A program made the position numbers and the translations under genes. This document shows, piece after piece, positions 12,694 to 17,411 of a stretch of DNA of 17,411 bases (position 1 is its first letter; every line of letters starts with the position of its first letter). The stretch comes from CBDTTW01 sp965363675 (GTDB lineage: Bacteria; Bacteroidota; Rhodothermia; Rhodothermales; DASSAV01). Location of the stretch: positions 1 through 17,411 of the forward strand of contig CBDTTW010000052.1 of NCBI GenBank assembly GCA_965363675.1, read 5' to 3'. A model generated the notes under the pieces. That model did not search any database. It was not told where the DNA came from and saw only the letters and a list, made by a program, of their open reading frames with translations.

Positions 12694-14970
12694 TTAAGCC
12701 AGCGCGCTCTCGCGGCCCGAGTCGCGGACGAACAGGCACGAACTGCCCGTCTGGCGAACGACTTCGCGCAGGAAGGCCGGGTCTACGTCGCGCGGCAGCC
12801 CGAGCACCTGCACATCGGCGCGGGGCGCATGCGGCAACTGGTCCAGGAAGCGCCCGGCGCGCACCCACTGCTCCGTTTGCGGCGGCAGGCGCGCGTCCTC
12901 GACGAGGCGGCGCAGGTACTCGCGCGCCGGGCGCACCTCCTCCGGGTCTTGCACGACGGTGAGCAGGCGGAGGGTTTGGGCTTGCCAGTTGCGGAAAACC
13001 TGGTAGGCCAGCAGCACCGTCAGGTCGAGGTTCGCCAGGCGCAGGCCGAGCCGCCAGTCGGGGCTTTGGTCGCTCACCCACACGTTCAGGCGGCGCTCGT
13101 AGGCCAGGCCGACCTCGGGGTGCAGGTGCAGCAGGGCCACGCCCATCTCGTTCTCCGCCGCCGTGTCGATGAGGCCCTGGAGCGTCTCCGCGTCGCGGGT
13201 ATGCGCGAGGCTGAACAGGATGTTGGGCTGGAAGTGCGAGCCGCGCAGCACGGCGGCGCTCATGCGCGCCCCTTTGAGCAGCGAGGGCGCTTCGATGACC
13301 GTAGCCGTGGCCGTAAGACCCTCCTGCTGGAACACGCGCGCCACCGAGCGCAGCGCCGCCAGGTCCGCGTCGGCGCGGGGCGGCCCCTCCGGCGCGCCCG
13401 TGTCGGGGCGCACCCCGATGATGCGCAGCGTCCCTTTGGGGTAGGCCAGCACACGCAAGAAGCGGTACGACCCCTCCAACTCGTTGCGCGACTCGACGGG
13501 GGCCAGCAGATCCGGCTTCCACGAGCGCTCGTTGGCCTCCTCCGGCGAGCGCTCGATGCGCTTGATGGCCCACGCCGCCAGCGACACGAACACGCTGCTG
13601 CGCACCGTCTGCCAGGGCGTTTGCAACTCCTTGTTCGTCAGGTAGACGTAGATGGCGCCGATGAGCGTCAGGGCAATGAGCGCAAAGGCAGGGCTGATGA
13701 CGAAGACGGCCAGCAGGCACGCCGCGATCCCGACGAGCGGCACGGCCATCGGGATGCGAAACAGCGGCCGAAACGAGATCATACCCAGGCGCTGCTCCAG
13801 CAGCACCACCACGTCGATGGTCAGGTAGGTGAGCAGGTAGAACATCGTGATGAGCACCGCGATGCGGTTCAGGCTGCCCGCCAGCAGCACCGCCGCCACG
13901 AGCGCTCCGGTCGCCAGGGCGGCGTTGCGCGGCTCGCCGGAGCGGGAGAGGCGCCCGAAAAACGTGTGGCGCGGCAGCACGCCCTGCTCGCCGAGCGCCT
14001 GGAGCACGCGCGGCGCCGCCACGAGCGAACTCAGCGCCGCCGTGAACGTCGAGGCCAGGATGCCCGCCAGCACCATCTCGCCCCACGCCGCCTTCTCCAG
14101 CACGATCAGGTAATTCTCCTTGAGCACTTCCGGGGGGGCCACCAGGCTGTACCAGAGCGCCATGAACAGGTACACCGAAAGGGCCACGCCCACGGCCGCC
14201 AGGGTGCCGCGCGGAATGCTGCGCCGGGGATCGGCCAGAGCCCCCGACATGCTCGCGCCCACCTTGACGCCCGTGCCCGCCGGGAAGAATATGGCGAACA
14301 GCGCCCAGAAGCCCCCGCCCTCGAAGTCGCCCCAGAGGCGCGGGGCGTGCAGCGGCTCCTGCCGGCCGATGCTCGTGATGCCCAGCACGATGGAAACCAG
14401 CGAGGCGATGATGATGAGCATCACGACGCCCTGCAACCGGAAGGCGAGGCGCGTCGAGATGAGCGTGACGCCGAAGATCACCGCGAGGGCCGCGTAGACC
14501 ACGAGCAACTGCGGGTGCGTCGGGAAAAGATACCCCCACGCCTCGCTGAAGCCGTACACGTAGAGCGCCGCCGAGAACGCCTGCCCCAGGTACAGCGGAA
14601 TGCCGATGGCGCCGCCCGGCTCCAGCCCCAGCGACTGCGCGATGATGTAGAACACGCCCCCGGCGCCCATCCGGATGTTGGTCGTGATCGAGGAAAGCGA
14701 GAGCGCCGCCGTGCCGGTGATCACAAACGTAAACAGGATGATGAGCACCGCGCCGCCCAGCCCTGCCTCGCCCACGATCCATCCCTCGCGCAGGTACATC
14801 ATCAGCCCGAGGATCGTCATGACGGTGGGCCGGAAAACGCCCTGAAAAACGCCGAGCCCAGGCTTCGGCTCGGCGGGGCCTCGCAGAAACGCCGGCAGGC
14901 GGAAGCGGCGGCGCGGGGCGGGCGGTGCGTCGGGGGGGCGGAGGTCGGGCGGCTCCGGAGCGGTCTCCAT
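12694..14970 (-). CDS. SLC12-like cation-chloride cotransporter homologue (APC superfamily)
   Basis: This 758-residue inner-membrane transporter is predicted to couple chloride to K+ and/or Na+ movement. After a Pro-rich cytosolic N-terminus (1-38), about 12 membrane helices follow (roughly 50-465). TM1 (GLMMYLREGWIVGEAGLGG, 55-73), TM3 (ALYVYGFSEA, Tyr137) and TM6 (FAIFFPAGTGVKVGASMSGA, 225-244, with Pro230 and Thr233) closely match animal NKCC/KCC proteins, including residues implicated in K+ and Cl- binding. In TM8 (FTAALSSLVAAPRV) the two serines used for Na+ in NKCC align with Thr310-Ala311. A soluble C-terminal region (about 480-758) parallels the cytoplasmic regulatory domain of the family. 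The start is ATG 14970; TTG 15006 would add 12 residues, and neither has a clear Shine-Dalgarno sequence. Likely roles are ion balance or osmoadaptation in a salt-exposed organism. A generic amino-acid permease is less likely given the TM6 match. Confidence 0.85.
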   Translation of the reverse strand: METAPEPPDLRPPDAPPAPRRRFRLPAFLRGPAEPKPGLGVFQGVFRPTVMTILGLMMYLREGWIVGEAGLGGAVLIILFTFVITGTAALSLSSITTNIRMGAGGVFYIIAQSLGLEPGGAIGIPLYLGQAFSAALYVYGFSEAWGYLFPTHPQLLVVYAALAVIFGVTLISTRLAFRLQGVVMLIIIASLVSIVLGITSIGRQEPLHAPRLWGDFEGGGFWALFAIFFPAGTGVKVGASMSGALADPRRSIPRGTLAAVGVALSVYLFMALWYSLVAPPEVLKENYLIVLEKAAWGEMVLAGILASTFTAALSSLVAAPRVLQALGEQGVLPRHTFFGRLSRSGEPRNAALATGALVAAVLLAGSLNRIAVLITMFYLLTYLTIDVVVLLEQRLGMISFRPLFRIPMAVPLVGIAACLLAVFVISPAFALIALTLIGAIYVYLTNKELQTPWQTVRSSVFVSLAAWAIKRIERSPEEANERSWKPDLLAPVESRNELEGSYRFLRVLAYPKGTLRIIGVRPDTGAPEGPPRADADLAALRSVARVFQQEGLTATATVIEAPSLLKGARMSAAVLRGSHFQPNILFSLAHTRDAETLQGLIDTAAENEMGVALLHLHPEVGLAYERRLNVWVSDQSPDWRLGLRLANLDLTVLLAYQVFRNWQAQTLRLLTVVQDPEEVRPAREYLRRLVEDARLPPQTEQWVRAGRFLDQLPHAPRADVQVLGLPRDVDPAFLREVVRQTGSSCLFVRDSGRESALA

Positions 14971-15066
14971 AGGGCAGGCGGACGCAGGTGCGGCGGTTTC
15001 GGCCAAGATACGCGGCCCTGCGGCGGGCGCGCCCCTCGAACCTGCACACGTAACGGGAGGAGGCCT

Positions 15067-15096
15067 AAAAAAACGCAGCCCCTCAGGCGCCGGGCT
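15067..15096 (-). terminator. Weak intrinsic terminator after the Nudix gene
   Basis: On the minus strand AGCCC (15096-15092) can pair with GGGCT (15081-15077) across a 10-nt loop, followed after GCG by seven T residues (15073-15067). The stem is short and includes the Nudix stop codon, but the T-run is the only good one among the gene ends in this window. It probably separates the Nudix transcript from the cotransporter gene. Confidence 0.5.
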
Positions 15097-15523
15097 CGTA
15101 GAGCTGCACGGCCTGCTCCAGCACGCCCCGCTCGCCCTTGAAGGCCAGGGCGCGCACGGCGCTCTCGACGGTGATCCAGCGGGCTTCCTCGGCCTCGTGG
15201 TCGTGGTCGGCCACGTCGCCGGAGAGGTAGGTCATCAGGAAAAAGTGCACGTGCTTGCGGAAACGCACGCGCTGCCCGTCCAGCTCGCCGGTGTACCAGT
15301 ACTCGATGGTATCGAGCGGGCGGACGAGGCGGGCGTTGAGGCCCGTTTCCTCGCGCACCTCGCGTACGGCGGTCGCCTCGGGGGTCTCGCCCGTCATGAC
15401 GGTGCCTTTCGGCAGTTGCCACCGCCGATGCGGCCCCACTGCGATCAGGGCCACCTGCACATGATTCCCAACCGACCGGAAGACCACCCCCCCGGCCGAC
15501 ACCTGGTCGTACGTCGGCAACAT
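15083..15523 (-). CDS. Nudix hydrolase
   Basis: This 146-residue cytoplasmic protein contains a perfect Nudix box, G-x5-E-x7-REVREETGL (Gly40 to Leu62), whose Glu residues bind the catalytic metal ions that cleave a nucleoside diphosphate linked to another group. The preceding WQLPKG (35-40) and the later YWYTGELDGQRVRFRKHVHFFL-type segment (76-97) resemble diadenosine-polyphosphate-type hydrolases, so Ap(n)A or a related dinucleotide is a reasonable but unproven substrate. ATG 15523 is fixed by a strong AAAGGAG ribosome-binding site five bases upstream; longer in-frame sequence is not homologous. It lies 129 bp after the AI-2E-family gene, with an AT-rich candidate promoter between, and ends at a weak terminator. 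Confidence 0.92.
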   Translation of the reverse strand: MLPTYDQVSAGGVVFRSVGNHVQVALIAVGPHRRWQLPKGTVMTGETPEATAVREVREETGLNARLVRPLDTIEYWYTGELDGQRVRFRKHVHFFLMTYLSGDVADHDHEAEEARWITVESAVRALAFKGERGVLEQAVQLYEPGA

Positions 15524-15536
15524 AACGCTCCTTTGG

Positions 15537-15569
15537 ATGCTGCGCCCGGGCAGGGCAAATGCTGCGCCC
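15537..15569. repeat. 11-nt direct repeat, 22 bp apart, upstream of the Nudix gene
   Basis: ATGCTGCGCCC is present at 15537-15547 and 15559-15569. The copies start 22 bp apart and lie 14-46 bp upstream of the Nudix start on the minus strand, next to the ribosome-binding site. They would be in the transcript leader if the AT-rich island at 15609-15632 is the promoter. A regulator site or RNA element is possible; chance duplication in GC-rich DNA is not excluded. Confidence 0.35.
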
Positions 15570-15608
15570 AAGTTAGGCCCTGCGCCGGCGGCCGGGCCGA
15601 GTCTGTTT

Positions 15609-15632
15609 CGTAAGAATATAATAATTTGACCA
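15609..15632 (-). promoter_or_regulatory. AT-rich island, candidate Nudix promoter
   Basis: The short run around GTCAAATTATTATATTCTTA (read on the minus strand) stands out from very GC-rich surroundings. It contains TATATT and TATTAT, either of which could be a -10 box about 90-100 bp before the Nudix start. A convincing -35 was not found. Its position in the gap between two same-strand genes makes a promoter the likeliest reading. Confidence 0.35.
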
Positions 15633-15652
15633 CTACGCTTCGGCCGGGCCAA

Positions 15653-16801
15653 TCAGGGAGTCTCCGGCGGGGGCGGCCCGGTCGTGATGGCCGAGCTTTT
15701 CGGGGGCGGGATGGTTTCCGGGTGCTCGGCGGCCAGCTTCACGGCCTGCGGGTCGGCGCGGCGCGGGTACTCCTCCTGGAACATGTCCCAGACGGCCAGG
15801 AACACGGCCGCCACGATAGGCCCGACCACGAAGCCGGTGATGCCGAACACCGTGAGCCCGCCCAGCGTCGAGATGAGCACGAGATAATCGGGCATCTTGG
15901 TGTCGCGCCCGACGAGCAGCGGGCGCAGCATGTTGTCGGCCAGGCCGATGATGAGCACGCCCGCCCCGATCAGGACGACGCCCTTGACGACCTCGCCGCT
16001 CAGGATCAGGATGAGGGCCGCCGGCCCCCAGATGAGCGCCGTCCCCACGGCCGGCACGAGCGAGAGCAGCGTCATGACCATGCCCCAGAAAATCGGGGCC
16101 CCGATGCCGAGTATCCAGAACATCAGCCCCCCGATGCCGCCCTGCACGACGCCCACGACGATCGTGCCCTTGATGGTGGCCCGCGAGACCTCCGCGACCT
16201 TGCCGAACAGGCGGCGCGCGCGGTTGTCGCCGAGCGGGATGGCGCGGATGATCAGGTCGGTCAGGCGCGCGCCGTCGCGGAGGAAAAAGAACAGCAGGTA
16301 GAGCATGATGAACAGCAGCGCCGTAAACCGGATGGCGTTCTGCCCGAAGGCCAGCACCCCCGCCGCCAGAAACTCGCTGGCGGCCACGGCCCCCGAGCCC
16401 ACGCGCTCGCGCAAGTCGTTCAGGTCGATGCCGAAGCGCCCGGCAAAGCGCCCCAGCGAAGGCAGCCACTGCTCTACGGCATCGACCATGCGCTGCGGGT
16501 TGACCTCGCCCGACTCGATGCGTCCGTAGAGCGACATCACCTCCTGCGAGAGCGCCATGCCGACGAGCGCCAGCGGCACGATCACCACCAGCACAATCGT
16601 AATCATGGTCAGCAGGGCGCTGGCCGACGAGCGCCCCCTGAGCGTGCGTTTCCAGAGCTGGTACACCGGCTGGAAAATCACCGCGAACACGCCCGCCCAG
16701 AACAGCGGCGCCACCAGGTCGCGGATGACCCAGTAAAAGGCGTAAGTGGCCGCCGCTACCAGCAGCAGAAAAAAGCCGTTGTGTATCGCTTTCAGGCGCA
16801 T
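15653..16801 (-). CDS. AI-2E-family transporter (PerM / UPF0118)
   Basis: This 382-residue polytopic inner-membrane protein has hydrophobic segments at about 8-48, 60-84, 148-175, 212-234, 236-268, 273-290 and 305-340. A soluble loop at 85-147 and a Pro-rich cytosolic tail (345-382) complete it. The order, length and the motifs FFFLRDG (171-177), SLVPAVGTALIWGP (247-260), ADNMLRPLLVG (288-298) and GFVVGPIVAAVFLAVW (323-338) are characteristic of the AI-2E transporter family. Members include exporters of small signals and cation antiporters, so the substrate cannot be inferred here. ATG 16801 is preceded by a GAGAGGGGAG ribosome-binding site three bases away. It starts 36 bp after the asparagine-synthase-like gene and is probably in one operon with it. 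Confidence 0.92.
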   Translation of the reverse strand: MRLKAIHNGFFLLLVAAATYAFYWVIRDLVAPLFWAGVFAVIFQPVYQLWKRTLRGRSSASALLTMITIVLVVIVPLALVGMALSQEVMSLYGRIESGEVNPQRMVDAVEQWLPSLGRFAGRFGIDLNDLRERVGSGAVAASEFLAAGVLAFGQNAIRFTALLFIMLYLLFFFLRDGARLTDLIIRAIPLGDNRARRLFGKVAEVSRATIKGTIVVGVVQGGIGGLMFWILGIGAPIFWGMVMTLLSLVPAVGTALIWGPAALILILSGEVVKGVVLIGAGVLIIGLADNMLRPLLVGRDTKMPDYLVLISTLGGLTVFGITGFVVGPIVAAVFLAVWDMFQEEYPRRADPQAVKLAAEHPETIPPPKSSAITTGPPPPETP

Positions 16802-16837
16802 AATCTCCCCTCTCCAGGGCGGCAGGTCGGCGGCGGA

Positions 16838-17411
16838 TCAGCCGGAGCGGCGTAGGCTCCGCCGCCAGAGTTCAAACGAGAGCCACCAGTCTACCTCGGC
16901 GGCGCGCTCCCGGCGCCCGGCGTAGAAGCCCTCGACGAGGCGGCGCACGCGCGGCCCGTCGTAGGCTCCGAAGGCGACTGTTTCAGCGGAAGATAGCAGG
17001 TCCAGGGCGGGCTCGCGCACGGCATCCAGAAACGTTGCGGGCAGCGTGTCGGGGGCGGCGCGCCCGGCGCGGCGCATCGCCCGCACCCACGCCGTCGCGG
17101 CGGCCGTGGGCAGCGCGTACGGATGGGCCACGCCGCCCTTGACGAGCGGGTAGCGCGCCAGGCGCGGCGCGTCCCGGCGGATGCGCGCGCGGAACCACCG
17201 GCCGCCCCGGCGCTCGGACGGGGGCAGGCGCAGCATTTGCCGCAGGAACGAGGGTTGGGCGAACGGCATCCAGTTCGGCAGCAGGCCGTCGAGGCGCGCC
17301 TGCTCGTAGCCGGCGCTGTTCGGGAAGCGCCCCTGCACCGAAAGCACATCGGCCAGGTCGTCCGGGTCGGCGCAGCCGGCGGCCAGCGTTTCGGCCCACG
17401 CCGCCGCGAAC
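16838..17411 (-). CDS. Asparagine-synthase-like protein, C-terminal part (cut by right edge)
   Basis: The frame is open from 17411 to the stop at 16838, giving 190 residues of the C-terminus of a larger protein. It contains a VQGRFPNS segment, then PNWMPFAQPSFLRQMLRLPP and RIRRDAPRLARYPLVKGG, and ends with WWLSFELWRR. This succession (a 'perfect your target site, list the inner leaflet' type layout of substrate-pocket loop, a PP-bordered helix, then an R-x-P-L-V-K stretch) is what I associate with the C-terminal synthetase half of asparagine-synthase-like amidotransferases in Bacteroidota. The ATP-pyrophosphatase SGGxDS loop that would prove it lies outside the window. In surface-polysaccharide clusters such proteins often modify sugars or peptides. 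The family call is therefore moderate to low; that it is a truncated real gene is clear from the open frame, its charge pattern and the AI-2E-family gene 36 bp behind it. Confidence 0.5.
   Translation of the reverse strand, partial: FAAAWAETLAAGCADPDDLADVLSVQGRFPNSAGYEQARLDGLLPNWMPFAQPSFLRQMLRLPPSERRGGRWFRARIRRDAPRLARYPLVKGGVAHPYALPTAAATAWVRAMRRAGRAAPDTLPATFLDAVREPALDLLSSAETVAFGAYDGPRVRRLVEGFYAGRRERAAEVDWWLSFELWRRSLRRSG

Noticed and set aside
12686..15049. 787-codon minus-strand frame overlapping the transporter
   Set aside because: Same strand but a different frame from the transporter; Arg/Pro/Gly-rich and without membrane helices, so it is a shadow.
12829..15141. 770-codon plus-strand frame opposite the SLC12-like transporter
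   Set aside because: Composed mainly of Arg, Gln, His, Asp and Ala with no domain; a shadow of the transporter codons.
15626..16855. 409-codon plus-strand frame opposite the AI-2E-family gene
   Set aside because: Extremely rich in Arg, His, Asp and Gln; antisense shadow of membrane-helix codons.
1..17411. tRNA, rRNA, CRISPR arrays, transposases, phage integrase or attachment sites
   Set aside because: Looked for by eye on both strands; no cloverleaf, spaced repeats, DDE motif or terminal repeats were found.

Overview
The window looks like a chromosomal segment of a high-G+C member of the Bacteroidota/Rhodothermota (Rhodothermia-like). The basis is a TonB-dependent receptor with an N-terminal carboxypeptidase-D-like domain followed 2 bases later by a DUF4249-type lipoprotein (a Bacteroidota hallmark), combined with very GC-rich coding sequence and many genes without a Shine-Dalgarno sequence. 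No tRNA, rRNA, insertion sequence, phage gene or CRISPR array was seen. Species-level placement is inference.

Layout, left to right. (1) 1-3634, cell surface: the start of a kelch-repeat lipoprotein (minus strand, cut by the window edge) faces a divergent two-gene operon for the TonB-dependent receptor and the DUF4249 lipoprotein. (2) 3641-5818: a perfect 17-bp hairpin separates that operon from a convergent glycogen debranching enzyme (glgX). (3) 5819-6335: a 517-bp gene-poor interval that is less GC-rich than its surroundings. (4) 6336-8859, signalling: two single-domain response regulators overlap tail to tail by 47 bp, followed by a hybrid histidine kinase (PAS-HisKA-HATPase-REC). No DNA-binding or enzymatic output domain is present. 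A cluster of GGAACG/CGTTCC palindromes lies upstream of the second regulator. (5) 9015-12006, minus strand: a small membrane protein, a DUF2630-like 65-residue protein, a single-span Pro-rich protein, a coiled-coil lipoprotein and a secreted alpha/beta hydrolase of the acetyl/feruloyl esterase type. (6) 12207-12689: a small outer-membrane beta-barrel protein, convergent with the next gene with a 4-bp gap. (7) 12694-17411, minus strand: an SLC12-like cation-chloride cotransporter homologue, a Nudix hydrolase, an AI-2E-family (PerM/UPF0118) membrane protein, and the C-terminal part of an asparagine-synthase-like protein cut by the right edge.

How the genes fit together. The left end is an outer-membrane uptake module. 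The middle holds carbon-store mobilisation (GlgX) next to a phosphotransfer signalling cluster. The right half is mainly envelope and transport functions. I see no obvious single new system. The most unusual points are the output-less phosphorelay with overlapping response regulators, the palindrome cluster between kinase and regulator genes, and a bacterial SLC12 homologue whose predicted sodium-site residues differ from those of animal NKCC proteins. Residue positions were counted by hand, and family assignments come from motif recognition rather than a database search.
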